A stretch of 64,000 bases of DNA from assembly GCA_943787375.1 (NCBI GenBank), contig CALSME010000002.1, positions 310,001-374,000 of the forward strand, written 5' to 3'. Position numbers and translations under genes: made by a program. The stretch is from an uncultured Polaribacter sp. (GTDB lineage Bacteria; Bacteroidota; Bacteroidia; Flavobacteriales; Flavobacteriaceae). The notes beneath the pieces are model-generated. The model saw only the letters and a list, made by a program, of their open reading frames with translations, was not told the DNA's origin and made no database searches. This document shows positions 53,350 to 62,572 of the stretch, piece after piece (the stretch's first letter is position 1; each line of letters opens with the position of its first letter).

Positions 53350-54855
53350 TTAAAAACTTTTTATAGACACTTTATTATAAGCACTTTTTAATTTTTTAAC
53401 TACAGAAGCTATTTCATCTTCATTTAGATGTCCAAAACCAAACCGAATAGCACAGGTATCTTTATCCTGATATAATATAATTTTTGGTAGAAATAGATCT
53501 ATTTTTTTTGCCTCTTCAGTAAGTTTTACTAATGCTATTTCAGGTTGAAATTGTACCCAAATAGCCAATCCTCCAGAAGGAATATTCCAAGATGCCGTTT
53601 TTGCAAAGTATTTTGTTAATTGCTCACATAAAAAATCTCTTCGTTGCTTATATACTAGAATATTTTTTTTCATGAGGCGATAAATTTCACCTTCACTAAT
53701 TAATTCTGACAGTATTTGTTCTTGTATTAAATCTCCTTGTTTGTCTAATAATTGAAGATAATTTTTTGCTTCCAATATTAGATTTTCAGGCGCTACAACA
53801 AAACCCGTTTGAAAACTTGGAAATAAGGAGTGCCCTAGTTTGCCTAAATAAACAACTACACCTTTAGAATCTGCACTTGCCATAGGTACCATTGGACCGT
53901 CTTCATATTGAAAATCATAATCATAATCATCTTCAATAATTGCAAATTCATATGTTTTTGCAAGTTTTAGTAGCGCTAAGCGGCGTTTTGCACTCAACCT
54001 TACCGTCGTAGGATAATCTCTATGTGCACACACATACACACACCGAATACTTCCTTTTATAAAATGAGTTTTTATGTATTCAACATTTAATCCCTCACCA
54101 TCTACAGGAATTGTTCTGATACTTGCACCTGATTGTTGAAAAATCATATTAGAAGCATAATTACTTAAACGCCCTACTAATACGATATCGTTTTGTTTTA
54201 TTAATAGTTGAGATACGACATATAAGCTCATTTCTGTGCTCCGTGTATTGATTAGGTTGCTGGGTGCTATATGAAAACCTCTAGTGGCGTTTAAATAATT
54301 ACATAGTTGTGTTTGAAACAAGGTCCCTGAAATTTCGTCGGATCTACGCCATTTTTGTATTAATGTTTTTCGTTTCATTGCAGCACTGTACCATCTTATA
54401 AATTGATGTACAGGATGCAAACGTAGGTCTGGTTCTCCATCATTAATCGTATATTTTGCATCTGTTAACTGAATTGTTGATGCTAAATGAAATGCTTTTT
54501 GAAAAGGAAACCCTGTTGTTTTAGCAGCTTTATATACTTGATTTATTTTCTGTGATGGGGCCTTTATTTTTGCTGTTTTTTGAACGGGCTTTAAAATAAA
54601 TGTTCCTTTATTTGGGATTATTTCGACCCAGCCAAGGGAGGACAACTCGTCGTAGATGGCAACAGCGGTATTTCTATGAACGTTTAACAATTTTGCGAAT
54701 ACACGTGTTCCTGGCAGCATGGTTCCTTCAGATAAATACTGACGTTGTATTGCATTTATAATTTGCTGCGAAACCTGAATGTATAATGGCTGAGATATCG
54801 ATTTATCAAAATCAATGAGTTGTTTTAGAAGAATGTTAACCGGACTATCTATCAT
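53350..54855 (-). CDS. MocR-like regulator (GntR DNA-binding domain + aminotransferase-like domain), PLP lysine apparently replaced
   Basis: 501 aa. An N-terminal winged helix (~20-90) with LPGTRVFAKLLNVHRNTAVAIYDEL is followed by a fold-type I aminotransferase domain (~130-495). Conserved elements: AHRDYPTTVRLS and IIEDDYDYDFQYE (PLP ring Asp). Where MocR proteins have YxGTFSK-S/T-L-x-P, this one has YLGKLGHSLFP, so His342 stands at the lysine position; the usual SLRLG Arg is Gln (SFQTG). It is divergent from a TonB receptor 67 bp away, the likely target. It may sense a ligand without forming an internal aldimine. Confidence 0.82.
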   Translation of the reverse strand: MIDSPVNILLKQLIDFDKSISQPLYIQVSQQIINAIQRQYLSEGTMLPGTRVFAKLLNVHRNTAVAIYDELSSLGWVEIIPNKGTFILKPVQKTAKIKAPSQKINQVYKAAKTTGFPFQKAFHLASTIQLTDAKYTINDGEPDLRLHPVHQFIRWYSAAMKRKTLIQKWRRSDEISGTLFQTQLCNYLNATRGFHIAPSNLINTRSTEMSLYVVSQLLIKQNDIVLVGRLSNYASNMIFQQSGASIRTIPVDGEGLNVEYIKTHFIKGSIRCVYVCAHRDYPTTVRLSAKRRLALLKLAKTYEFAIIEDDYDYDFQYEDGPMVPMASADSKGVVVYLGKLGHSLFPSFQTGFVVAPENLILEAKNYLQLLDKQGDLIQEQILSELISEGEIYRLMKKNILVYKQRRDFLCEQLTKYFAKTASWNIPSGGLAIWVQFQPEIALVKLTEEAKKIDLFLPKIILYQDKDTCAIRFGFGHLNEDEIASVVKKLKSAYNKVSIKSF

Positions 54856-54922
54856 TTTGAAACGGGACTAGTTTAATCGTCCGGAAAGTTACCACTTTTG
54901 TTGCGTTATAAATCACGATCTC

Positions 54923-56749
54923 ATGAAAATTAAAATTACGTCATTAATTGTTGTATTATTTTATGCTTTACAGGTAAAAGCACAATTTGAACCGGTAAAA
55001 GTAGATACTTTAAAAGAAGTTATTATTACTTCTACTAGAATCGATTTACCATTCAAAGAAAATTCGCGAACCTTACAAATTATTACTTCAGCAGACATTG
55101 CAAACAGTGCCGCAACGAATGTTGCCGATGTACTGCAACAAGTGGTTGGGGTAGATATTAGAAGACGAGGAACTGCTGGAAGTCAGGCAGACTTGTACAT
55201 TCGAGGTGGAGGTTTTGACCAAACCTTGTTGTTAATAGACGGCATAAAAATGGACGATGCACAAACAGGGCATCATACGATGAACGCCGCTTTGCCTCTT
55301 GAGGTGATTGAACGCATTGAGATTATTAAAGGTCCCGCTGCAAGAATTTTTGGTCAAAATGCATTTACGGGTGCCATTAATATTGTAACTAAAAAGAAGT
55401 TGGCAAATACGCTCTCTGTAAATACTGAAACAGGTTCTTTTGACCAATTGAATGCGGCTGTAACTGTTGGTTCTGAATTCGAAAACAGTTCCATTATTGC
55501 TCACATTGGCGCACTTACTTCTGGAGGTTATAGAGAGAATTCTGACTATATGAACTACAATTATTTTCTAAAAGGTGTTTTTAATAAGAAAAAGCAACCC
55601 CTTGAAATGATTGCTACTTTTTTTGACAAGAAATTTGGGGCACAAAATTTTTACACACCGGAGTCCTTTGGATTTAACGAGTATGAAGAAACTCAAAGTA
55701 GTTTGATTGGCGTTTCTACCACTTTTAAAACGGAAAAACTAAAGATTACACCAAGAGTATATTGGAAAAGAGGACAAGATATCTTTTTATTAAAAAGACA
55801 GGATCCTAGTTTTTTTAGAAACCAACACATTACTCATAAAGTAGGGGTAGAAACCAATGCTGCTTATACTTCCAATTTAGGAATTACAGGGTTTGGATTA
55901 GATGTTTCTCGTGTTTCTATTAATAGTAACAATTTAGGAGATCGAAATCGAATGATGGCCAATTTGTTTTTAGAGCACCGATTTAAAATTTTTAATGACA
56001 AATTAGACATTACACCAGGGGTTGCAGTAACCTATTTTTCTGATTTTAAATTTCATGCATTTCCAGGATTGGACCTTGGAATTCAAGTATCGGATAATTT
56101 GAAACTTTATGGAAATGTAGGAACTACCTACAGAATTCCAACCTATACCGATTTGTTTTACAGTTCTCCAAGCACAAGTGGAAATCCAGATTTGGCGCCC
56201 GAAGAAGCGTTTTCAACAGAAATAGGGTTGAAATATAATGCCTCAAGATTTTCTTATTCAGCGGCTTTTTTCAATAGAAAATCAGACAATTTAATAGATT
56301 ATGTACGAGAAAATACGGCTACGAGTGTTTTTACTGCAACCAATATCGCGGAAGTAAAAACAACAGGATTTGAGCTGGACGGTTCCTATCGTTTCATAGC
56401 CAATAAATTCAATCAAACCATCGCTTTTGGATACGCGTATTTAAACGATGATATTTTAGATCAAAACAAAGACCTCTCAAGGTATTCTTTAAATACCTTA
56501 AAACATCAATTTACAACACGTTTTAGTTCTCAGTTCTTTAAAAACGTACGACAAAACATCATCTATAAATATGCAGAACGTACTGTAGGGACAAGTTATA
56601 ATGTGTTAGATGCTTCTGTGATTGTAGATTTTAAGAAAAGTAGTTTTACGCTTACGGCCAACAATCTTTTTGATGCTGCCTATATTGAATCTGGTTTTGT
56701 ACCGATGCCCCCAAGGTCTCTTTTATTTGGAATGAGATTTGGTTTATAG
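54923..56749 (+). CDS. TonB-dependent receptor (BtuB-like size)
   Basis: A 608-aa outer-membrane receptor: signal peptide (MKIKITSLIVVLFYALQVKA), a TonB box-like KEVIITSTR, a plug domain (ADVLQQVVGVDIRRRG, DLYIRGGGFDQTLLLIDG, IERIEIIKGPAARIFGQNAF) and a ~22-strand barrel (YGNVGTTYRIPTYTDLFY, NPDLAPEEAFSTEIGLKY), ending in RFGL. There is no SusC-type N-terminal carboxypeptidase-like domain, so a small ligand such as a cofactor or metal complex is plausible. The divergent MocR-like gene probably controls it. Confidence 0.88.
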   Translation: MKIKITSLIVVLFYALQVKAQFEPVKVDTLKEVIITSTRIDLPFKENSRTLQIITSADIANSAATNVADVLQQVVGVDIRRRGTAGSQADLYIRGGGFDQTLLLIDGIKMDDAQTGHHTMNAALPLEVIERIEIIKGPAARIFGQNAFTGAINIVTKKKLANTLSVNTETGSFDQLNAAVTVGSEFENSSIIAHIGALTSGGYRENSDYMNYNYFLKGVFNKKKQPLEMIATFFDKKFGAQNFYTPESFGFNEYEETQSSLIGVSTTFKTEKLKITPRVYWKRGQDIFLLKRQDPSFFRNQHITHKVGVETNAAYTSNLGITGFGLDVSRVSINSNNLGDRNRMMANLFLEHRFKIFNDKLDITPGVAVTYFSDFKFHAFPGLDLGIQVSDNLKLYGNVGTTYRIPTYTDLFYSSPSTSGNPDLAPEEAFSTEIGLKYNASRFSYSAAFFNRKSDNLIDYVRENTATSVFTATNIAEVKTTGFELDGSYRFIANKFNQTIAFGYAYLNDDILDQNKDLSRYSLNTLKHQFTTRFSSQFFKNVRQNIIYKYAERTVGTSYNVLDASVIVDFKKSSFTLTANNLFDAAYIESGFVPMPPRSLLFGMRFGL

Positions 56750-56773
56750 CATAAATTACGACCTATTCTTAAA

Positions 56774-56803
56774 TGCCTCGAGACTTCTTTTCGAGGCTTT
56801 TTT
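56774..56803 (+). terminator. Terminator of the TonB receptor gene
   Basis: GCCTCGA (56775-56781) pairs with TCGAGGC (56791-56797), followed by TTTTTT. Confidence 0.88.
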
Positions 56804-56889
56804 GCGTTTTATGAAGATGGCTTTAGCTGTTTTTCTTATTTGATTAAATTTAAGTACCTTGTTAGCGATTAATAAAAAAACACTCTTTT

Positions 56890-57045
56890 ATGAAAGCTTG
56901 TCCAAGATGCAAATCAGAGTCAAAACATAGAATGAAAAGAAAAGGGATTGCCAGGTTCATTCGTGGAAGTAAAGCCTATGCCTGCGACAATTGTAATAAA
57001 GTATATGTATGGATTCCATTTATAAATAGCACCTTTTCATCATAA
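56890..57045 (+). CDS. Zinc-ribbon microprotein
   Basis: A 51-aa protein with two CxxC pairs (MKACPRCKSES and AYACDNCNKVYVW), spaced like a small zinc ribbon, and a basic middle (HRMKRKGIARFIRGSK). ATG at 56890; the stop is followed at once by a terminator. Function is unknown; nucleic-acid binding is possible. Confidence 0.7.
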   Translation: MKACPRCKSESKHRMKRKGIARFIRGSKAYACDNCNKVYVWIPFINSTFSS

Positions 57046-57073
57046 AAAAACGCTCCAATGGAGCGTTTTTTAT
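57044..57073. terminator. Bidirectional terminator between the zinc-ribbon gene and rseP
   Basis: CGCTCC (57051-57056) pairs with GGAGCG (57060-57065), with A7 before and T6 after. Confidence 0.85.
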
Positions 57074-57097
57074 ATCGTGTTTCAAGTAGTTTGGTTC

Positions 57098-58447
57098 TTA
57101 TTTAAAGAGCTTAAAAACGTCATTACCATTTGCAAATAGCAAAAGAGTTACTAATAGTAAAAACCCTACAACTTGCGCATATTCTAAGAATTTATCACTT
57201 GGTTTTTTTCCTGTAATCATTTCCCAGAGTGTAAACACAACGTGCCCTCCATCTAAAGCAGGTATTGGTAACAGGTTCATAAAACCTAACATGATTGATA
57301 AGAATGCCGTAATGTTCCAAAAAGATTCTGCGCTCCATTCTGAAGGAAAAATACTACCGATTGAAATAAACCCACCCAACCCTTTGTAGGCTCCAGTACT
57401 TGGATTAAATATTTTCTTTAATTGCTTTACATAATTTGTAAGTGTTGTCCAAGACTTGTTGAAACCAGCAGGGATTGCTTCAGAAAAAGAATACTCAATT
57501 TCCGCCAATTTGTAGTAGCCTAGTTTTTCTAAATCTGAATACGGAATTGCGCTAAATTCGACCCCGATATAACCATAGTTTGAAACTGTTACAGGTACTT
57601 CTTTTTGCACACCATCTCTTTTTACAGTTATCATAATGTCTTGGCCTTTGTAGGTATCTAAAATAGCTTTTGCCTCATCGTAATATTTAATAGGATTGCC
57701 ATTGATCGCCGTAATAAAGTCTTTCGCTTTTAAATCACTCTTCGCGTTTAAAGAATCTTTTTGAATCTTTCCGATGAAAAAAGGATATCTAGGGGTTACA
57801 ATTGGACCTTCTGCATTCTTTTTTCGGTCAATTAATTTTGAGATGAAATTTACCGGCAAGTTTTTGGCAATCTTTTCTCCTTTTCTTTCTAAGGTAAAAT
57901 TATTTCCGTTGATAAAACCAATGGTGATTTCGCTAAACTTTCGAACTTTTTCTCCATCAATGGTTAAAATCTTATCGCCATTTTGTAAACCAATTTCTGT
58001 CGCTAATTCACCTTGAATCCAAACACCGTCTTGTACGCTATCGTTTGGCAAGAATTTTTCACCATAAGACCACATTAAGCAGATATATATAAAAATCCCC
58101 AAAACGAAGTTTACAAAGACCCCTCCTAGCATAATAATTAAACGTTGCCAAGCTGGTTTTGAACGAAATTCCCAAGGTTGTGGAGGTAAAGCCATTTGGT
58201 CTGTATCCATGCTTTCATCAATCATTCCAGATATTTTTACATACCCTCCTAACGGAATCCATCCAATACCATAGACGGTATCACCAATTTTTTTCTTAAA
58301 AAGGGAGAACTTATAATCGAAAAATAAGTAAAATTTCTCTACGCGGGTCTTAAATAACTTTGCGGGAATAAAATGACCTAATTCGTGTAAAACAATTAGT
58401 AAAGAAAGGCTTAAAATAAATTGAGATGCTTTTATTAATATTTCCAT
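57098..58447 (-). CDS. rseP: RseP/site-2 family intramembrane zinc metalloprotease
   Basis: A 449-aa protein with active-site HELGHF in the first helix (~21-26), GGYVKISGM, two PDZ-like modules (~100-320) and the C-terminal LDGGH (in NLLPIPALDGGHVVF) supplying the third zinc ligand. It cuts membrane anti-sigma factors or signal peptides. A frame extension of 21 codons exists upstream, but the family N-terminus and ATG 58447 are preferred. Confidence 0.92.
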   Translation of the reverse strand: MEILIKASQFILSLSLLIVLHELGHFIPAKLFKTRVEKFYLFFDYKFSLFKKKIGDTVYGIGWIPLGGYVKISGMIDESMDTDQMALPPQPWEFRSKPAWQRLIIMLGGVFVNFVLGIFIYICLMWSYGEKFLPNDSVQDGVWIQGELATEIGLQNGDKILTIDGEKVRKFSEITIGFINGNNFTLERKGEKIAKNLPVNFISKLIDRKKNAEGPIVTPRYPFFIGKIQKDSLNAKSDLKAKDFITAINGNPIKYYDEAKAILDTYKGQDIMITVKRDGVQKEVPVTVSNYGYIGVEFSAIPYSDLEKLGYYKLAEIEYSFSEAIPAGFNKSWTTLTNYVKQLKKIFNPSTGAYKGLGGFISIGSIFPSEWSAESFWNITAFLSIMLGFMNLLPIPALDGGHVVFTLWEMITGKKPSDKFLEYAQVVGFLLLVTLLLFANGNDVFKLFK

Positions 58448-58616
58448 GTGGTATGATATCAAAATTTTGAACGAGCAAATGTACGGATTTAAAGGGCGTT
58501 TTGAAAACATGTGTTTGGGTAGATTTTTAATTTAACACAGATTTTAGAAAGTATTTATAATTCCTTCCTTTTCTACCGTTTTTTTATGTTGTAAATTTGC
58601 ACAAACAGCGCTTATA

Positions 58617-59297
58617 ATGGATATCAATTTCTTTAAAAAATCATTTCCAACACTCATTTTTTTAGGCCTGTTTTCTTTCATTGCACTTCCTGTTTTTTAT
58701 CACTTATTGAAAGTAGAAAAAAAACTAAAGATTTACAATCCAGCAGATGTAAACCCTCGTTTGGTTGATAAAAATCTAAAGCACATTCAAAAAAACCATA
58801 CAATCGCCAATTTCGAACTCACCAATCAAAACGGTGAAACCATTACCAATAAAGATTATAAAGATAAAATTTACATTGCAGATTTCTTTTTTACGCGCTG
58901 TCCCTCCATTTGTATTCCCATGGCATTTCATATGGGCGAATTGCAAAAAAAATACATCAATGATCCTGACATCATGTTTTTGTCACACTCTGTAACACCT
59001 GTTATCGATAGTGTTTCTGTACTAAAAGCATATGCCATTGATAAAGGGGTTGTTGATGGTAAATGGAATGTGACTACAGGGAACAAAAAACACATTTATG
59101 ACTTGGCGCGCAAAAGCTATTTTGCGGTTGTTGATGAGGGTACTGGAGATGAAAACGATTTCATTCATACAGAACAATTTGTATTGATAGACAAAGAAAG
59201 ACGCATTCGAGGATATTATGATGGGACCGAATCGGAAGACATGGAAAAACTGAAAGAAGATCTTGTTTTGTTAAAAGCAGAATATGGGAAGGATTAA
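58617..59297 (+). CDS. SCO1/SenC family copper chaperone-like protein
   Basis: A 226-aa protein with an N-terminal membrane anchor (~11-28) and a thioredoxin-like domain. The copper ligands are in FTRCPSICIPM (CxxxC) and the His of DFIHTEQFVLID. SCO proteins help assemble the CuA site of cytochrome oxidase or act as thiol reductases. It lies just before the feo operon, but a regulatory palindrome and promoter separate them. Confidence 0.9.
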   Translation: MDINFFKKSFPTLIFLGLFSFIALPVFYHLLKVEKKLKIYNPADVNPRLVDKNLKHIQKNHTIANFELTNQNGETITNKDYKDKIYIADFFFTRCPSICIPMAFHMGELQKKYINDPDIMFLSHSVTPVIDSVSVLKAYAIDKGVVDGKWNVTTGNKKHIYDLARKSYFAVVDEGTGDENDFIHTEQFVLIDKERRIRGYYDGTESEDMEKLKEDLVLLKAEYGKD

Positions 59298-59301
59298 CTT
59301 G

Positions 59302-59330
59302 TTTAGAATCATTCTAAATTCGTATCTTTG
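59302..59330 (+). promoter_or_regulatory. Promoter and perfect 17-bp palindromic operator of the feo operon
   Basis: TTTAGAATCATTCTAAA (59302-59318) is a perfect 8-1-8 inverted repeat placed just before the -7 box TATCTTTG (59323-59330), where a repressor would block RNA polymerase. In front of ferrous-iron uptake genes an iron-responsive DtxR- or Fur-type regulator is the natural candidate. Confidence 0.65.
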
Positions 59331-59348
59331 CTGTTCAAATAAGAAAGG

Positions 59349-59579
59349 TTGAATACAATTGCAACGTTACGTAAAGGAGAAATTGGATATATTTCTGAAG
59401 GCGCTTTAGAGTTTATTCCATTGAAGTTGTTGGAAATGGGGTGTTTGCCGGGTGCAGAGGTAGAACTCATTCAAATTGCTCCATTAAAAGACCCGTTATA
59501 TATATGTGTAAACGGAAGTCATTTGGCCATTAGAAAAGAAGCAGCTTCACAAATTCAAATTCTAAAAAGCGAATTTTAA
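59349..59579 (+). CDS. feoA: FeoA family protein
   Basis: A 76-aa SH3-like protein that supports FeoB (core LRKGEIGYISEG, LLEMGCLPGAEVELIQIAPL, DPLYICVNGSHLAIRKE). There is no ATG at the N-terminus; TTG 59349 follows AAGAAAGG closely and fits the family length. The stop overlaps no base of feoB but is adjacent to it. Confidence 0.9.
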   Translation: MNTIATLRKGEIGYISEGALEFIPLKLLEMGCLPGAEVELIQIAPLKDPLYICVNGSHLAIRKEAASQIQILKSEF

Positions 59580-61691
59580 ATGGCTAAAAATGATATTAAA
59601 GTTGCTTTAATTGGAAACCCAAATACGGGAAAAACCTCCTTATTCAATCAACTTACAGGTCTTACGCAAAAAGTAGGAAATTACCCAGGGGTTACCGTCG
59701 ATAAAAAGAAAGGTACTTGCAAATTGTCTGCCACTCAAAATGCGGTAATCACAGATTTGCCAGGAACCTATAGTATCAATCCAACTTCAATAGACGAGAG
59801 CATTGTTTTAAAAACCCTGCTTAAAAAAGATATTAAAGAATCTCCAGACGTAATTTTAGTAGTTGCAGATGTAGAAAATTTAAAAAGAAACTTATTACTT
59901 TTCTCTCAAATAAAAGACTTAGAAATTCCAACGGTATTGGCCATTAATATGGTTGATCAAATGAATAGAAAAGGAATTTCGATAGATTTAACCGCCTTAA
60001 AAGAAGAATTAAATACAGAGGTCGTTTTAATAAGTGCTCGAAAAAATCAAGGAATAAAGAATGTAAAAGACGCAATTATTAAGTGTCATGTTGCAGCAAA
60101 AGCATCGCCAATGTGTGATGCAAATTATAAAATTGACCCTGAATATTTTGACAAGTTAAAAGCCATCAATCCAAATTTCAGCTTGTATGAACTCTGGTTA
60201 ATGGTAACACAAAAAAACTTTCCAGCAGCAATTTCAAAAAAAGAAAAAGAGCAATTACTTTCTTTTAATAAAGATGTTTCAAGACTTAAAAAATACCAGC
60301 ACAAAGAAACCATTTACCGCTATCAAGAAATTAATAAAGTTTTAAAGAAAACCTACATTGTTGATAAGAGCAAAGCAACAGACTTAAGAAGTAAACTCGA
60401 TAAAGTTTTTACCCATAGAATTTTCGGATACTTTATCTTTCTAGCCGTTTTGTTACTCATTTTTCAATCTATTTTTGATTGGTCTTCGTTACCAATGGAT
60501 TTGATTGATACGACTTTTGCAGAACTCTCTGACTTTGCAAGAAATAATCTACCGATGGGTATTTTATCCGATTTAATTGTTGAAGGGATTATCCCTGGGA
60601 TTGGAGGCGTTATTATTTTCATTCCACAAATTGCCATTTTATTTTTATTCATAGCTGTTTTAGAAGAAACCGGTTATATGAGTCGTGTGGTGTTTTTAAT
60701 GGATAAAATTATGCGCCGTTTTGGAATGAATGGAAAAAGTATCATCCCCTTAATTTCTGGAACTGCATGTGCCATTCCTGCAATTATGGCAACAAGAACC
60801 ATCTCTAGTTGGAAAGAACGATTGATTACTATTTTAGTAGTTCCCTTTACTACCTGTTCCGCAAGACTGCCTGTATATGCAATTTTAATATCGTTGATCA
60901 TTCCCAATACTAAAATCTTCGGATTTTACAATTTGCAGGCTTTTACCCTGTTAATGTTGTACGCTTTAGGATTTGTAACTGCAATTTTAGCCGCTTATAT
61001 TTTACAGAAAACATTAAAAATAAAGAGCAATTCTTTCTTTGTGGTAGAAATGCCAAATTACAAACTGCCTTCGATTAAAAATGTTGCTTTTGATGTTTTA
61101 GAAAAAACCAAAGCCTTTGTTTTTGGTGCTGGAAAAATTATTTTAGCGCTGTCTGTTGTTTTATGGTTTTTGGCTTCTAATGGACCCAAATCCTATAAGA
61201 ACGCGGCAGAAAATGTAACCAATAATATTGAAAACAGTCAATTATCAGCAGCCGAGTTACAGCAAAAAATAGGCTCAGTAAAATTAGAAAATTCGTATAT
61301 CGGGATTATGGGAAAATCCATTGAGCCTGCCATAAAACCCTTGGGATATGATTGGAAGGTAGGAATTGCACTCATCACCTCTTTTGCTGCAAGAGAAGTA
61401 TTTGTAGGAACTTTAGCAACGATCTATAGTGTAGAGGCAGATGATGAAAACACGACGACGATAAAAGAAAAAATGCGTTCAGAAATCAATCCAGAGACCG
61501 GTAAAAAGCGATTCAATTTTCCAGCAGGAATGTCTTTGTTGGTATTTTATGCATTTGCAATGCAATGTATGGCAACATTGGCTATCGTAAAAAGAGAAAC
61601 AAAAACTTGGAAATGGCCTTTAATTCAGTTGTTTGGAATGACAGGACTGGCCTATATTTGCTCATTAATTGTATACCAAATTTTAAGCTAA
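59580..61691 (+). CDS. feoB: Ferrous iron transporter FeoB
   Basis: A 703-aa inner-membrane Fe(II) transporter. The N-terminal GTPase domain has G1 GNPNTGKTS (~12-20), G3 DLPGTYS and G4 NMVD. The membrane part has two Gate motifs (LEETGYMSRVVFLMDK, then SGTACAIPAIMATRT, and later FAAREVFVGTLATIY). It starts directly after feoA and ends overlapping the next small gene by one base. Confidence 0.96.
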   Translation: MAKNDIKVALIGNPNTGKTSLFNQLTGLTQKVGNYPGVTVDKKKGTCKLSATQNAVITDLPGTYSINPTSIDESIVLKTLLKKDIKESPDVILVVADVENLKRNLLLFSQIKDLEIPTVLAINMVDQMNRKGISIDLTALKEELNTEVVLISARKNQGIKNVKDAIIKCHVAAKASPMCDANYKIDPEYFDKLKAINPNFSLYELWLMVTQKNFPAAISKKEKEQLLSFNKDVSRLKKYQHKETIYRYQEINKVLKKTYIVDKSKATDLRSKLDKVFTHRIFGYFIFLAVLLLIFQSIFDWSSLPMDLIDTTFAELSDFARNNLPMGILSDLIVEGIIPGIGGVIIFIPQIAILFLFIAVLEETGYMSRVVFLMDKIMRRFGMNGKSIIPLISGTACAIPAIMATRTISSWKERLITILVVPFTTCSARLPVYAILISLIIPNTKIFGFYNLQAFTLLMLYALGFVTAILAAYILQKTLKIKSNSFFVVEMPNYKLPSIKNVAFDVLEKTKAFVFGAGKIILALSVVLWFLASNGPKSYKNAAENVTNNIENSQLSAAELQQKIGSVKLENSYIGIMGKSIEPAIKPLGYDWKVGIALITSFAAREVFVGTLATIYSVEADDENTTTIKEKMRSEINPETGKKRFNFPAGMSLLVFYAFAMQCMATLAIVKRETKTWKWPLIQLFGMTGLAYICSLIVYQILS

Positions 61692-61807
61692 TGCAACAAA
61701 TCATCGCATATGGAATTCTAATCTTTGCCGTTGGGTTTTTGGTAAAAAAATATTTTTTGCCTGCAAAAAAGAAAACCAATTGTGGGACCGATTGTGGTTG
61801 TTCTTAA
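61691..61807 (+). CDS. FeoB-associated Cys-rich membrane protein
   Basis: A 38-aa protein with one membrane helix (IIAYGILIFAVGFLVKKYF) and a C-terminal NCGTDCGCS. The ATG overlaps the feoB stop (TAATG), indicating translational coupling. Such small Cys-rich proteins commonly follow feoB in Bacteroidota and may play the role of FeoC. Confidence 0.8.
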   Translation: MQQIIAYGILIFAVGFLVKKYFLPAKKKTNCGTDCGCS

Positions 61808-61897
61808 CTATTAACATAAAATTAGTAGTTTATCATTTTAAGGGTTCTTATTTTTGATAGATAATTTTAATAATCAATACTTAAAATAATTATAAAA

Positions 61898-62431
61898 ATG
61901 AAAAAATCGATTCTATCAATTGCAATTTTTGCAATTACATTATTAGCAACAACAGAAACCGCAGCGCAAAAATTTAAAGCATTGGACAAAAGCCCAATGG
62001 ATGTTGCGAGTTTTCCTTCTAACTATAAGATTTCAGACAAAGTTGTAAAAGTGGTGTATAGTCGTCCACAACTAAAAGGACGTGCTGTCTCAAAATTAGC
62101 TCCCGCAGGCAAAGTCTGGAGAACAGGAGCCAACGAAGCTGCAGAAATCACTTTTTATAGAGATGTCACTTTTGGTGGAAAAGCTGTAAAAGCAGGAACC
62201 TATTCGCTATTTACAATTCCTTCTGAAGCTGGAGATTGGACAGTAATTATCAATAGCGCAAGAAATGTTTGGGGTTCTTATTTCTACAAACAAGACCAAG
62301 ATGTGGTGCGTGTTTCGGGTACGGTTTCTAGATCTGAAAAAAGTATCGAAGCCTTTTCAATTCTAATCGATTCAGACATGACCTTAAAAATGGGCTGGGG
62401 AAACACCGTTGTTTCTGTACCAATCAAATAG
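61898..62431 (+). CDS. DUF2911 domain protein, secreted
   Basis: 177 aa with a signal peptide (MKKSILSIAIFAITLLATTETAA). The mature part matches DUF2911 (VVYSRPQLKGR, KVWRTGANEAAEITFYRDVTFGGK, AGTYSLFTIP, WGSYFYKQDQDVVRV). A function is not assigned to the family. It is a single gene with its own terminator. Confidence 0.88.
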   Translation: MKKSILSIAIFAITLLATTETAAQKFKALDKSPMDVASFPSNYKISDKVVKVVYSRPQLKGRAVSKLAPAGKVWRTGANEAAEITFYRDVTFGGKAVKAGTYSLFTIPSEAGDWTVIINSARNVWGSYFYKQDQDVVRVSGTVSRSEKSIEAFSILIDSDMTLKMGWGNTVVSVPIK

Positions 62432-62458
62432 GCTTACAAATTTCAATAATTTACAAAC

Positions 62459-62492
62459 AACTGTCTACTGTAAAATTTAGACAGTTTTTTTG
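62459..62492 (+). terminator. Terminator after the DUF2911 gene
   Basis: AACTGTCTA pairs with TAGACAGTT around a 10-base loop, followed by T7. Confidence 0.85.
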
Positions 62493-62542
62493 TGTCCATA
62501 ATTTAAGGCAACATTAGCCTTTACTCTTTTGTAGAATAAACG

Positions 62543-62550
62543 TAAATTTG
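62543..62550 (+). promoter_or_regulatory. -7 promoter box of leuS
   Basis: TAAATTTG (TAnnTTTG) lies 22 bases before the leuS ATG at 62573. The -33 element is unclear. Confidence 0.5.
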
Positions 62551-62572
62551 CCGCTTAAATAAAGAAGTTATA

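Noticed and set aside
61565-61807. An 80-aa protein starting inside feoB
   Set aside because: The conserved small Cys-rich protein begins at ATG 61691, overlapping the feoB stop; the longer start would lie within feoB coding sequence.
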